A stretch of DNA of 64,000 bases from Isoptericola halotolerans (lineage in GTDB: Bacteria; Actinomycetota; Actinomycetes; Actinomycetales; Cellulomonadaceae): assembly GCF_013149785.1 (NCBI RefSeq), contig NZ_JABEZU010000001.1, forward strand, positions 620,001-684,000, written 5' to 3'. The notes beneath the pieces were generated by a model. It was not told where the DNA came from. It made no database searches and saw only the letters and a program-made list of their open reading frames with translations. Position numbers and translations under genes: made by a program. Shown in pieces: positions 16,516 to 25,243 of the stretch. How positions within the stretch are numbered: the stretch's first letter is position 1; each line of letters opens with the position of its first letter.

Positions 16516-17853
16516 ATGCGAGCCACGACCACACGGCGGGGACGCTCCCGCGCCGCGTTCATCGCCTTCACCGCCGCCGGCGCCCTGGCGCTGGGTGCCT
16601 GCTCCGGGGACTCGGGCGTCCCCGGCGAGGCCGGTGAGACCGAGGCCTCCGAGGAGGGTGGCGACGGGGACGTCTCGATCCGCTTCTCCTGGTGGGGCTC
16701 GGACGACCGGCACCAGACCACCCAGGAGATCATCGACCTGTTCGAGGAGAAGAACCCGGGCATCACGGTGGTCCCGGACTTCACCGACTGGGGCGGCTAC
16801 TGGGACAAGCTGGCCACGACGGTGGCGGGCGGGGACACCCCCGACGTCATCACGCACGAGGAGCGGTTCATCGCCGACTACGCGAACCGCGGGGTGCTGG
16901 CGGACCTCGAGTCCCTGGACATCGACACCTCGGAGATCCCCGAGACCGTCCTCGACGGCGGGCGGGTCGACGGCGCCCTCTACGGCCTGGCCACCGGCGT
17001 CAACGCCTACGCGATGGTCGCGGACCCCGAGGTCTTCGCCGACGCGGGCGTCGACGTCCCCGACGACACGACGTGGACGTGGGAGGAGTTCGTCGAGGTC
17101 TCGGGCCAGATCTCGGAGGCCGCCGGTGACGGCGTCTGGGGCACCCAGGACCTCGGCTTCAACGAGGCCGGCCTGAGCATCCTCGCCCGGCAGAAGGGTC
17201 AGGCCCTCTTCAACGAGGACGGCACGCTCGGTGTCGACGCCGAGACGGTCTCGCAGTTCTTCCAGATCGGCCTGGACCTGCAGGAGAACGGCGGCTCCCC
17301 GGACGGCTCGCGCACCACGGAGATCCAGGCGGCCGGCCCCGAGGGCTCGCTGCTGGGCACCAACTCCGGCGCCATGGGCGTCTGGTGGTCGAACCAGCTC
17401 GGCGCGCTGAGCTCGGCCTCGGGCCACGACCTCGAGCTGCTGCGCATCCCCGGCGAGACCGAGTTCGACCGCACCGGGATGTACTTCAAGCCCGCGATGT
17501 TCTACTCGGTCTCGGCGACCACCGAGCACCCGGAGGAGTCGGCGCTGTTCGTGGACTTCCTGCTCAACGACCCCGAGGCCGCCGCGCTGCAGCTCACCGA
17601 CCGCGGCCTGCCGTCGAACCTGTCGGTCCGCGAGTCGATCCTGGGTGACCTCGAGGCCGCCGACGCCAAGGTCGCGGAGTTCATGGCCGCGCTCGACGAG
17701 GAGATCGTGGACGCCCCGCCGGTGCCGCCGAACGGTGCCGGTGACGTCCAGGACATCATCACCCGCATCAACTCCGAGGTGCTCTTCGGCTCCATGACCC
17801 CGGACGAGGCCGCCGAGGCGTTCCTCTCCGAGGTCGAGGCAGCCACCTCCTGA
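16516..17853 (+). CDS. Extracellular sugar-binding lipoprotein of the ABC transporter
   Basis: A 445-residue family-1 solute-binding protein anchored by lipid. The signal peptide ends in the lipobox LGAC with lipidated Cys29, followed by an acidic linker. VSIRFSWWGSDDRHQTTQEI and the later aromatic-rich segments are typical of oligosaccharide binders. ATG 16516 follows AAGGAG. In most such operons the binding protein comes first; here it is third, behind a hairpin. Together with the two permeases it should deliver its sugar to the cytoplasm using an ATPase encoded elsewhere. Confidence 0.9.
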   Translation: MRATTTRRGRSRAAFIAFTAAGALALGACSGDSGVPGEAGETEASEEGGDGDVSIRFSWWGSDDRHQTTQEIIDLFEEKNPGITVVPDFTDWGGYWDKLATTVAGGDTPDVITHEERFIADYANRGVLADLESLDIDTSEIPETVLDGGRVDGALYGLATGVNAYAMVADPEVFADAGVDVPDDTTWTWEEFVEVSGQISEAAGDGVWGTQDLGFNEAGLSILARQKGQALFNEDGTLGVDAETVSQFFQIGLDLQENGGSPDGSRTTEIQAAGPEGSLLGTNSGAMGVWWSNQLGALSSASGHDLELLRIPGETEFDRTGMYFKPAMFYSVSATTEHPEESALFVDFLLNDPEAAALQLTDRGLPSNLSVRESILGDLEAADAKVAEFMAALDEEIVDAPPVPPNGAGDVQDIITRINSEVLFGSMTPDEAAEAFLSEVEAATS

Positions 17854-17903
17854 GCCGCCTCGGTCCCGAGCCGATGCCACGGCTCACCTGACCCGAAGGG
17901 TGC

Positions 17904-17969
17904 GGGGCCGCCGACCGGAACCTCCGGCGGCCCCGTGCCCGACGGTCCCCGCCCCGTCGGCCGACGGGG
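17904..17969 (+). terminator. Two consecutive hairpins after the binding-protein gene
   Basis: The first stem pairs GGGGCCGCCG (17904-17913) with CGGCGGCCCC (17925-17934). The second is the perfect palindrome at 17952-17969. They may terminate or attenuate transcription from the transporter genes into uxaA. Confidence 0.6.
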
Positions 17970-17999
17970 CCTTCGCCCTGTGGAGGACGGAAGAACCCG

Positions 18000-19595
18000 A
18001 TGAACGACCTGCTGGTGCTCCGCGAGGGCGACGACGTCGCCGTCGCCACGCGCGACCTCGCCCCCGACGACCGCGCGGTCGCACCCGACGGGACCGCCGT
18101 CGTCGTCCTCGACGCGGTCCCTCGCGGGCACAAGATCGCGCTGCGGCAGGTCGCCGTCGGAGCTCCGGTGCGCAAGTACGGCCAGGTCATCGGCGTCGCG
18201 ACGGCGGACGTCGCGCCGGGCGCCCACGTGCACTCCCACAACCTGGGGTTCGACCAGGGCGAGCGGCGGGCGCCGCTCGGTGGTGTCCACACCGAGCTCC
18301 CCGTGCCGGCCGGGCCACGTCCCACCTTCCGCGGCTACCGTCGCGCCGACGGGCGCGTGGGCACCCGCAACTACGTCGCGATCCTCACGAGCGTGAACTG
18401 CTCGGCCTCGACGGCGAAGATGATCGCCGAGCAGTTCCGTGGTTCGGCGCTGGACGAGTTCGGAGGCGTCGACGGCGTCATCGCCCTGACGCACACCAGC
18501 GGGTGCGGCCTGGTGCCGGACTCCGAGGGCGGACAGCTGCTGCTGCGCACGCTGCGTGGGTACGCCGCCCACCCGAACGTCGCCGGCCTGCTCGTGCTGG
18601 GACTGGGGTGCGAGATGGTGCCGGGCGCCGCGCTGTCGGCGCGCTCGGGCGCCGTCGCCGACCTGGGGATGCCCGGCGTCGGGGCTCCGGGGCCGACCGA
18701 GAGCGCCGGGCTGCTCGCCGCGATCCCGGGCGACACCGTGGTGCGGTCGATGACCATCCAGGAGACCGGGGGCGTGCGTGCTTCGGTGCGCGCCGGCGTC
18801 GAGGCCGTGCGGTCGATGCTGCCGGAGGTGAACGCCCGGCAGCGCGTCGAGTGCGACGTCTCCGAGCTGGTGCTGGGGCTCAACTGCGGCGGCTCGGACG
18901 GGTACTCGGGCATCACGGCGAACCCGGCCCTCGGCTGGGCCTCGGACCGCATCGTGAGCTACGGCGGCACGTCGGTGCTGGCCGAGACGCCCGAGGTCTA
19001 CGGCGCCGAGCACCTGCTGACGGCCCGCGCCACCGAACCCGGCGTCGCGAAGAGGCTGCTCGACCGGATCGACTGGTGGCAGGAGTACGTCGCGGCCGGC
19101 GGCGGGACCCTCGACAACAACCCCTCGCCGGGCAACAAGGCGGGGGGCCTGACCACGATCCTGGAGAAGTCGCTCGGTGCCGTGGCCAAGGGCGGCCAGG
19201 CCGACCTGACGGCCGTCTACGAGTACGCCGAGCCGATCACCGACCGGGGCTTCACCTTCATGGACACCCCGGGGTACGACCCCGTGTCCGTAACGGGTCT
19301 GGTCGCGGGCGGAGCGAACGTGGTCGTGTTCACCACCGGGCGCGGGTCGGTGTTCGGCTGCCAGCCCACGCCGTCGATCAAGGTCGCCACGAACACCCCG
19401 ATGTACGACCGGATGAGTGAGGACATGGACCTCAACGCCGGCACGATCGTGGACGGGACCGCCACGTTGGACGAGGTCGGCGCGGAGATCCTGGCGAAGA
19501 TCCTCGCGGTGGCGTCCGGCGAGCAGTCCGTGAGCGAGGAGCTCGGCATCGGCGCCGAGGAGTTCATCCCCTGGCACCTCGGCGCCGTCACCTGA
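18000..19595 (+). CDS. uxaA: Altronate dehydratase family protein (UxaA)
   Basis: A 531-residue cytoplasmic dehydratase. Residues 1-95 are the N-terminal SAF-type domain (RGHKIALRQV, with HVHSHNLGF nearby); the rest is the large catalytic region beginning at FRGYRRADGRVGTRNYVAI, with conserved Cys in TSVNCSAS, HTSGCGL and LGLNCGGSDGYSGI. UxaA converts D-altronate to 2-keto-3-deoxygluconate in D-galacturonate breakdown; GarD-type galactarate dehydratases share the fold, so galactarate is the main alternative. Full length is kept. It sits downstream of the transporter in the same orientation, consistent with catabolism of imported galacturonate-containing products. Confidence 0.85.
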   Translation: MNDLLVLREGDDVAVATRDLAPDDRAVAPDGTAVVVLDAVPRGHKIALRQVAVGAPVRKYGQVIGVATADVAPGAHVHSHNLGFDQGERRAPLGGVHTELPVPAGPRPTFRGYRRADGRVGTRNYVAILTSVNCSASTAKMIAEQFRGSALDEFGGVDGVIALTHTSGCGLVPDSEGGQLLLRTLRGYAAHPNVAGLLVLGLGCEMVPGAALSARSGAVADLGMPGVGAPGPTESAGLLAAIPGDTVVRSMTIQETGGVRASVRAGVEAVRSMLPEVNARQRVECDVSELVLGLNCGGSDGYSGITANPALGWASDRIVSYGGTSVLAETPEVYGAEHLLTARATEPGVAKRLLDRIDWWQEYVAAGGGTLDNNPSPGNKAGGLTTILEKSLGAVAKGGQADLTAVYEYAEPITDRGFTFMDTPGYDPVSVTGLVAGGANVVVFTTGRGSVFGCQPTPSIKVATNTPMYDRMSEDMDLNAGTIVDGTATLDEVGAEILAKILAVASGEQSVSEELGIGAEEFIPWHLGAVT

Positions 19596-19599
19596 TCGT

Positions 19600-19667
19600 T
19601 GTGGGCGCGATCTCTGGCCCGATATGTTTGTTTTGCCCAGGCTGGAAGCCCAGAAATCGCGCCCACA
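19600..19667. terminator. Bidirectional hairpin between uxaA and the MerR gene
   Basis: TGTGGGCGCGAT (19600-19611) pairs perfectly with ATCGCGCCCACA (19656-19667); the loop region contains a run of Ts and a smaller inverted repeat. It lies between two convergent genes, so it can serve both. Confidence 0.7.
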
Positions 19668-19690
19668 GCTCTTCGGTGGGGTGGTCGGAG

Positions 19691-20497
19691 TCAGGCGGTG
19701 GTGACCGGCTGCTGCAGCTCGGTCACCCAGTCGCTCTGGTCCTCGTCCGGCTCCGCGCGGACGTAGAGCTCCCGGCACGGTCCGGACGGTACGAGCCCTC
19801 GCGCCGTCATCTCGGTGTGCAGCGCCTGCCAGGACTCGCCGATCCGGTCCATCGAGCCGTGGTGCACCGCGCACACGGCGATGTCCACCGCCGGCAGGTC
19901 GACGACCTCGAACCCGGGCCGCGCCTCGCCGGCGTAGGCGTACCCGACCACGACGCGTAGACCGTCCTCGCCGGCGTCGTACTGAGCGATCGGCGTCTCC
20001 AGCAGCCCCTGGTTCGGCTCGAGCGCCCGGGCCACGGCGTCGAAGGACGGCCCGACGACGGCGGCCACCTCCGGCTGGGCGGCCACCACGGTGGTGCGCG
20101 CCGCGAGCCGGACGGCGGGCAGGGACTTCTTGACGATCTCGATGCTGGTCATGGCCTTCTCCTTCTCGATGAGCCGGAGCCTGCGCTCCACGTCGACGAG
20201 CCGCGCCGTCGCCTCCTCGTGCTCCCTGGCCACCTCGGCCCTCCGGACCTGCAGCAGGCCGGTGAGCTGCTCGGCGTCCACGCCGTCGGCGAGGACGAGC
20301 GCGACGTCGTCGAGGCCGAAGCCGAGCTGGCGCAGGGCGACGATGCGATGGAGCCGGTCGAGCTGGGACGGGTCGTACGAGCGGTACCCGGTGAACTCGT
20401 CGACGTGGGCGGGAACGAGCAGGCCGGCGGAGTCCCAGTGCCGCAGCATGCGGTGGGTCACCTGACCGATCTGCGCGAACGCCCCGATGGACAACAT
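19691..20497 (-). CDS. MerR-family regulator with GyrI-like effector domain
   Basis: A 268-residue transcription factor. Residues 1-70 form the MerR winged helix (LSIGAFAQIGQVTHRMLRHW, then YRSYDPSQLDRLHRIVALR), residues about 75-118 a dimerisation coiled coil, and 120-268 a GyrI-like/AraC-effector-binding domain (for example EELYVRAEPDEDQSDWVTEL-like end segment), as in BmrR-type drug sensors. ATG 20497 follows GGGAGA. The MarR gene upstream is on the same strand 65 bases away. Target and ligand are unknown; a small hydrophobic compound is typical. Confidence 0.85.
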   Translation of the reverse strand: MLSIGAFAQIGQVTHRMLRHWDSAGLLVPAHVDEFTGYRSYDPSQLDRLHRIVALRQLGFGLDDVALVLADGVDAEQLTGLLQVRRAEVAREHEEATARLVDVERRLRLIEKEKAMTSIEIVKKSLPAVRLAARTTVVAAQPEVAAVVGPSFDAVARALEPNQGLLETPIAQYDAGEDGLRVVVGYAYAGEARPGFEVVDLPAVDIAVCAVHHGSMDRIGESWQALHTEMTARGLVPSGPCRELYVRAEPDEDQSDWVTELQQPVTTA

Positions 20498-20562
20498 GGC
20501 ACCGTTCTCCCGTCTGTCACCGTGTCAGGGTCAAGCGCCTCCGAGGGGCAAGGTCTTGCCGG

Positions 20563-21042
20563 TCAGGTCCCGGGTGCGATGGTGTCGCCGACGACGGCGC
20601 ACCGGTCGTCGTGCGGTGCGGCCCCGCCGGCCGCCCGCTCGAGCAGGGTGCGCAGCGTCGCGCGCTCGGCGGGGTCGAGGGTCGACAACAGCTCGTCCTC
20701 GGCACGGGCGACCGCGCCGTCGAGCCCGGTGACGATCTCGCGTCCGCGCGCGGTGGCGACGATCCGACGCGCCCGCCGGTCGCTGGGGTCGGGCTGCCGC
20801 CGGGCGAGGCCCGCCGCGTCGAGCTCGTCGAGCAGGTAGGTCATGACCGTGCGGTCGATCCCGAGGCGGGCGGCGAGCGCTGCCTGGGTGGGGGGCTCGT
20901 CGTGCACGACGGCGGAGAGCACCTCGTAGCCCCGGGATCCCTGCGGCAGCTCGCTGCATGTCGCGGCAACCCGCTGTTTCCACTCGCGCAGGAGCGCGGC
21001 GAGGGACCAGCCGAAGGGCGAGGGCGCGTCGGGTGAGGGCAT
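20563..21042 (-). CDS. MarR-family regulator
   Basis: A 159-residue winged-helix protein (TQAALAARLGIDRTVMTYLL as recognition region, DPSDRRARRIVATARG as the wing). It is transcribed divergently from the flavoenzyme fusion, 94 bases away, and a palindrome in that gap (21098-21110) is a candidate binding site. MarR proteins usually repress a neighbouring gene and release it on binding a small phenolic or oxidant, so the fusion gene is the likely target. Length and motif order are normal. Confidence 0.88.
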   Translation of the reverse strand: MPSPDAPSPFGWSLAALLREWKQRVAATCSELPQGSRGYEVLSAVVHDEPPTQAALAARLGIDRTVMTYLLDELDAAGLARRQPDPSDRRARRIVATARGREIVTGLDGAVARAEDELLSTLDPAERATLRTLLERAAGGAAPHDDRCAVVGDTIAPGT

Positions 21043-21097
21043 GCGGCGATCCTACCGCGGAATGCGATGTCGTCGAGATGAGTTGTTTCGACTATCG

Positions 21098-21110
21098 TCT
21101 GTTCAACAGA
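21098..21110. promoter_or_regulatory. Candidate MarR operator
   Basis: TCTGTTCAACAGA is a perfect palindrome with a single-base centre in the short region between the marR-type gene and the flavoenzyme fusion. Confidence 0.5.
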
Positions 21111-21136
21111 TTAATCTCGTCCTCAGGAGCAGCCCC

Positions 21137-23404
21137 ATGACCGACTACGGCCACGACCTGGTCTTCGGTACGTTCGTCACCCCGTCGAACCGTGACCCTC
21201 AGCAGCCCGTCCGGCTCGCCCAGGCCGCCGAGACCGCCGGCCTGGACCTCGTGACCTTCCAGGACCACCCGTACCAGCCCGGGTTCCTGGACACGTGGAC
21301 GCTCATCTCCTACGTGGCGGCCGCCACCGAGCGGGTGCACCTGGCCGGCAACGTCCTCAACCTGCCACTGCGCCAGCCGGCCGTGCTGGCGCGGTCGGTC
21401 GCCAGCCTCGACCTGCTCAGCGGCGGGCGCATCGACCTCGGCCTCGGTGCGGGCGGGTTCTGGGACGCCATCGAGTCCATGGGCGCCGAGCGGCTGACCC
21501 CGGCGCAGTCCGTCACGGCCCTCGAGGAAGCCCTCGAGATCATCCGTGGCATCTGGGACCCCGGTGAGCGTCGCGGCCTGCGCACCAGCGGCGAGCACCA
21601 CCGCGTCACCGGGGCGAAGCGAGGGCCCGCCCCGGCGCACGACGTGCCCGTCTGGCTCGGCGCGTACAAGCCCCGCATGCTGCGACTCGTCGCGCGCAAG
21701 GCCGACGGCTGGCTGCCCTCCCTCGCCTACCTGAAGGACGGTGACCTGGCCCGGGGCAACAAGGTCATCGACGAGGCCGCCGAGGAGGCCGGCCGCCACC
21801 CCGCGGAGATCCGCCGCCTGCTCAACGTGCAGGGCGCTGTCGCACCCGCACGCCAGGGGTTCCTGCAGGGGCCCGTCGAGCAGTGGGTCGACGAGCTCGC
21901 CACCCTCGCCCTGTCCGACGGCATCGGGACGTTCGTCGTCGCCACCGACGACCCGACCCAGACGGCGGTGCTCGGCCACGAGATCGCCCCGGCGGTGCGC
22001 GAGCTGGTCGCCCGCGAGCGCGCAGCCGCCGGGACCGCCCCGGCCGCCACCCGCCGGGGCAGAGCCGCGATCGAGCTGCGCCGGGACGGGATCGACTACG
22101 GCGCCGTGCCGGCCGCGCTGGCGAGCACCGCCGTCGAACCGGGCGACCGCGCCTACGACACCGTGCGCCACAACTACCTGCGCTCCGGCGCCCCGGGCCT
22201 CGTGCTCCGTCCCCGCGACGCCACCGAGGTCGCCGAAGCCGTCGCCTATGCCCGGGCGCAGGACGTCCCGCTGGGCATCCGCTCCGGCGGGCACGGCATC
22301 AGCGGGCGGTCCACGAACGACGGCGGGATCGTCGTCGACCTCGGGTCGCTGAATGCCATCGAGGTGGTCGACGACGCCACCCGCCGCGTGCGGATCGGTG
22401 CCGGCGCCACCTGGAGTCAGGTCGCCGAAGCGCTGGCACCGCGCGGCTGGGCGATCAGCTCGGGTGACTACGGCGGTGTCGGTGTCGGCGGGCTCGCCAC
22501 CGCCGGCGGGGTCGGGTTCCTCGGGCGCACGTACGGGCTGACCATCGACCACCTCGTGGCGGCGGAGGTCGTGACGGCGGACGGGCGCGTCGTACGAGCC
22601 TCCGCCACGGAGCACCCCGACCTGTTCTGGGGGCTGCGCGGTGCCGGCGGGAACCTGGGCGCCGTCACCTGGGTCGAGATCGAGGCGCAGGAGGTCGGCG
22701 ACGTTGTCTTCTCCCAGATGACCCTCGACGCCACCGACACCGCCGGGCTGCTCGAGCGCTGGGGGAAGGCGGTCGAGACCGCTCCCCGCGAGCTCACGAG
22801 CTTCCTCATCCTGTCGCCAGGCCGGCGTGGGAACGGGCCGGTCGCCCAGCTCATGACCGTCTGGGCCGGTGACGACACCGTCGCGGCCGTCACCCAGCTC
22901 GAACGGTTGGCCGACGCCGGACCGCTCCTGGGGCACGAGGCGTACCTGCTGCCCTACTCCGGCGTCGTGCAGGCGGCGGCGAAGCAGCACCAGGGCGGCG
23001 GCGACCCGGCGGTCCGTTCCGCTCTGGTGACCCACCTCGACACGGCGACCGCCCGCGCCTTCGAGCGGGTGGCGGCGTCGGGCGCCGCCTACTTCCTGCA
23101 GGTCCGCGCGACCGGCGGGGCGACCCACGACGTCCCGGTGGAGGCCACGGCCTACGCGCACCGGCGGCAGAACTTCGTGCTCTCGGCGATGGGGAGCTCG
23201 CAGGAGCAGCTCGACATGCTCTGGGACGCCGAGATGGCGTCGCACACGGACGGGCTCTACCTGTCCTTCGACACCGACACGCGACCCGAGCGGCTCGACG
23301 AGGCGTTCCCCGGGCCGACCCTGGCGCGGCTGCGCCAGGTCAAGCGGGACTGGGACCCGACGAACCTCTTCAGCGCCAACTTCCCCGTGCCGCCGGCGGA
23401 GTAG
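21137..23404 (+). CDS. Fusion of an LLM-class flavin oxidoreductase and a berberine-bridge-type FAD oxidase
   Basis: A 755-residue protein. ATG 21137 follows CAGGAG. Residues 1 to about 290 form a luciferase-like (LLM, F420/FMN-type) TIM barrel: FGTFVTPSNRDP, then ATERVHLAGNVLNLPLRQPA and LGLGAGGFWDAI. After a linker, residues about 330-510 form a PCMH-type FAD-binding domain with RSGGHGISGR, where His is the usual flavin attachment residue; the Cys partner of bicovalent enzymes is absent from the GDYGGVGVGG segment. The C terminus ends in the BBE-like NLFSANFPVP. No signal peptide, so cytoplasmic. The reading frame runs through the joint without a stop. The neighbouring MarR gene suggests induction by an aromatic or reactive compound. 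Substrate unknown. Confidence 0.85.
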   Translation: MTDYGHDLVFGTFVTPSNRDPQQPVRLAQAAETAGLDLVTFQDHPYQPGFLDTWTLISYVAAATERVHLAGNVLNLPLRQPAVLARSVASLDLLSGGRIDLGLGAGGFWDAIESMGAERLTPAQSVTALEEALEIIRGIWDPGERRGLRTSGEHHRVTGAKRGPAPAHDVPVWLGAYKPRMLRLVARKADGWLPSLAYLKDGDLARGNKVIDEAAEEAGRHPAEIRRLLNVQGAVAPARQGFLQGPVEQWVDELATLALSDGIGTFVVATDDPTQTAVLGHEIAPAVRELVARERAAAGTAPAATRRGRAAIELRRDGIDYGAVPAALASTAVEPGDRAYDTVRHNYLRSGAPGLVLRPRDATEVAEAVAYARAQDVPLGIRSGGHGISGRSTNDGGIVVDLGSLNAIEVVDDATRRVRIGAGATWSQVAEALAPRGWAISSGDYGGVGVGGLATAGGVGFLGRTYGLTIDHLVAAEVVTADGRVVRASATEHPDLFWGLRGAGGNLGAVTWVEIEAQEVGDVVFSQMTLDATDTAGLLERWGKAVETAPRELTSFLILSPGRRGNGPVAQLMTVWAGDDTVAAVTQLERLADAGPLLGHEAYLLPYSGVVQAAAKQHQGGGDPAVRSALVTHLDTATARAFERVAASGAAYFLQVRATGGATHDVPVEATAYAHRRQNFVLSAMGSSQEQLDMLWDAEMASHTDGLYLSFDTDTRPERLDEAFPGPTLARLRQVKRDWDPTNLFSANFPVPPAE

Positions 23405-23413
23405 CTCGCCGGT

Positions 23414-23695
23414 TCAGCCGTGGCCGATGCTCGCGGCGAGCGAGAACAGCACGACACCCAGCGTCACGACGCCCGTCATCGCCCCCACGAGCCCCCGGGC
23501 GGTGCCGGGGCGCGCGTCGCGCTCGGCGACGTGGATGGCGAACGATCCCAGGCCGATGGAGGCGAGAGCGAGAGGGGCGGCCACCCAGTCGCCGACCACG
23601 GGGACGACGGCGCAGGCCAGCCCCGCCACCCCGAGTGCCACCGACCACTCGGCCGAGCGCGGCACGCCGGGCCCCGAGGTGTCGCCGTCGTCCAT
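23414..23695 (-). CDS. Small two-helix membrane protein (DUF4190-like)
   Basis: I place the start at ATG 23695, giving 93 residues; the upstream in-frame ATGs read through the 33-bp repeats. After an acidic N terminus it has a hydrophobic stretch (SVALGVAGLACAVVPVVGDW continuing into a second half) and a C-terminal helix (MTGVVTLGVVLFSLAASIGH), joined by a basic loop. This resembles DUF4190-type small membrane proteins. Function unknown. It converges on the flavoenzyme gene with only 9 bases between. Confidence 0.6.
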   Translation of the reverse strand: MDDGDTSGPGVPRSAEWSVALGVAGLACAVVPVVGDWVAAPLALASIGLGSFAIHVAERDARPGTARGLVGAMTGVVTLGVVLFSLAASIGHG

Positions 23696-23776
23696 GTGTC
23701 GCTCCGTCTCGCCGGTCCCGTCCTCGTCCGGGTCAAGTGTGACGGGTGTCAGATGAATCCTGCTCTGCTCATCGTG

Positions 23777-23869
23777 TCGACCCTCCCCCTCGAGTGGAGT
23801 CAGGTTCACTCGACCCTCCCCCTTGAGTGGAGTCATGTTTACTCAACCCTCCCCCTCGAGTGAGTATGG
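23777..23869. repeat. 33-bp tandem repeats with covarying hairpins
   Basis: Two full 33-bp units (23777-23809, 23810-23842) and a partial third (23843-23869). Each unit junction forms a hairpin with a 10-base loop: TCGAGTG/CACTCGA (23790-23796 with 23807-23813) and TTGAGTG/TACTCAA (23823-23829 with 23840-23846). The C-to-T change in one arm is matched by G-to-A in the other, so pairing is conserved. No spacers of CRISPR type. Confidence 0.75.
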
Positions 23870-23944
23870 TGCTACCTTCATTGCCTGCGCGATGACTCCA
23901 TCCGGCACCACCTCAGCGAGCGAAACCCCTGGTGGAAGGCGCAG

Positions 23945-25231
23945 GTGCTCGGCGAAGAGACTACCGCTTGGACGCGGCGGCATCCTGTGCTGCAGGGGTT
24001 GGCCACGTACGACATCGGATATCGGGCGGAAGCGCTCGACGACGTCGCGACGGATCCGCTCGGCGATCGGTTGATCGTCCTGTCGGGGCCGCGGCGCATC
24101 GGCAAGTCGGTCGTGATGCTGCAGCTCGCCGCGACGCTCTGCGAACGGAGCGATATCGATCCCCGGCAGATCATCCACGTCCCGTGCGACACGTTGGCAC
24201 TGCAAGACGTCCGCCGCGTTCTCACGCTCGCGCGCAGCATGACGGAGTCGGTCGACCTCGACGGGGCGCGGCCTCGAGTGTGGCTCTTCGACGAGATCAC
24301 CTCGGTGCGTGGTTGGTCGTCCGTGTTCAAGGACGCCCGGGACAACACGGCGTTCGCGCACGACACCGTCATCGCCGCGGGGTCCCGATGGGACCCGGAC
24401 GAGGACATCGAGGGCAACCTCATGGCAGGTCGGGCAGGTTCTGAGACACGTCGCCGCCGAACACTCCTGCCGATGAGCTTCCGCGAGTTCCTCATCACCA
24501 CGCGTGAGAACCTCCCCGTGCTGTCACGTCTTCATCCAGGTCACTTGCAGAGTCGCGAGGCGCGTGCCCAGCTCGCCGAGACGGAACTGTTCGTCGACGA
24601 GTTCGATCTGGCTTGGCAGCAGTTCCTGAGTGTGGGTGGGTTTCCGCGCGCCGTGGCCGAGTACGTCCGGAACGGTGCCGTCTCGGATGCGTATCTGCAG
24701 GATCTCCAGGCGTGGACTCGGGCGGCCTTGGAGACCCGGCTGACGCGGATGGTGTCGTCGCACGCTGTGCTGCGCTGTCCTCAGCGAGACGACTTCGGAG
24801 CGCTGGTGCCTCGAACGCAGTCCAAGCACTACCTCACCGATCCGGTCCTCTCGTGGTTGCCGTCACGCCTACGTGGTGGGGCGAAGGCGCCCGACATGAC
24901 GTCCCTGACCGAACAGGCCATCGGTGTGCACCTCGCGCGTGCGGTGGACGCCCACTCCGAGGGGCGATGGCTGGCTGGTGACACCATCGGATACGCACGG
25001 ACGAGCAACGACCGGGAGATCGACCTGGCGCCGGTCTCGTTGCCGTCCGCTGCGGGGACCGTCATGAGCGTGCCGATCGAGTCGAAGTGGGTCTCGCGTG
25101 GCTGGAAGAGCGAGGCCCGCGTGATCATGGGGAAGTACCAGCGGGGAATCCTCGCGACGAAGTCGATCTTGGACACGAGCGGAGAGGTGTGGGCCGTCCC
25201 GGCGCCGCTGCTGGCGTTGACGCTGCTCTGA
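23945..25231 (+). CDS. AAA ATPase with DUF4143-type C terminus, probably decaying
   Basis: The open frame gives 428 residues from GTG 23945. It has a Walker A loop (LSGPRRIGKSVVML) and a Walker B (VWLFDEITS), and the C-terminal part contains EIDLAPV and PIESKWV, the nuclease-like DUF4143 signature of archaeal-type ATPases often linked to toxin-like or mobile systems. Family-like sequence in the same frame continues upstream (SIRHHLSERNPWWKAQV) to about 23888, but there is no ATG or GTG there; the ATG at 23892 is in another frame. The middle also looks short: the winged-helix part expected before RMVSSHAVLRCPQR seems missing. Codon use is visibly less GC-rich than in neighbours, a sign of transfer. 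Likely inactive or degenerating. Confidence 0.65.
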   Translation: MLGEETTAWTRRHPVLQGLATYDIGYRAEALDDVATDPLGDRLIVLSGPRRIGKSVVMLQLAATLCERSDIDPRQIIHVPCDTLALQDVRRVLTLARSMTESVDLDGARPRVWLFDEITSVRGWSSVFKDARDNTAFAHDTVIAAGSRWDPDEDIEGNLMAGRAGSETRRRRTLLPMSFREFLITTRENLPVLSRLHPGHLQSREARAQLAETELFVDEFDLAWQQFLSVGGFPRAVAEYVRNGAVSDAYLQDLQAWTRAALETRLTRMVSSHAVLRCPQRDDFGALVPRTQSKHYLTDPVLSWLPSRLRGGAKAPDMTSLTEQAIGVHLARAVDAHSEGRWLAGDTIGYARTSNDREIDLAPVSLPSAAGTVMSVPIESKWVSRGWKSEARVIMGKYQRGILATKSILDTSGEVWAVPAPLLALTLL

Positions 25232-25243
25232 CAGGATGCTCCT

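Noticed and set aside
23696-23836. N-terminal extension of the small membrane protein into the repeats
   Set aside because: The repeated MTPLKGEGR-type sequence arises from the 33-bp repeats; ATG 23695 gives a normal small membrane protein.
23777-23869. Short tandem repeats as a CRISPR array
   Set aside because: The 33-bp units are contiguous with no unique spacers and there are no cas genes nearby.
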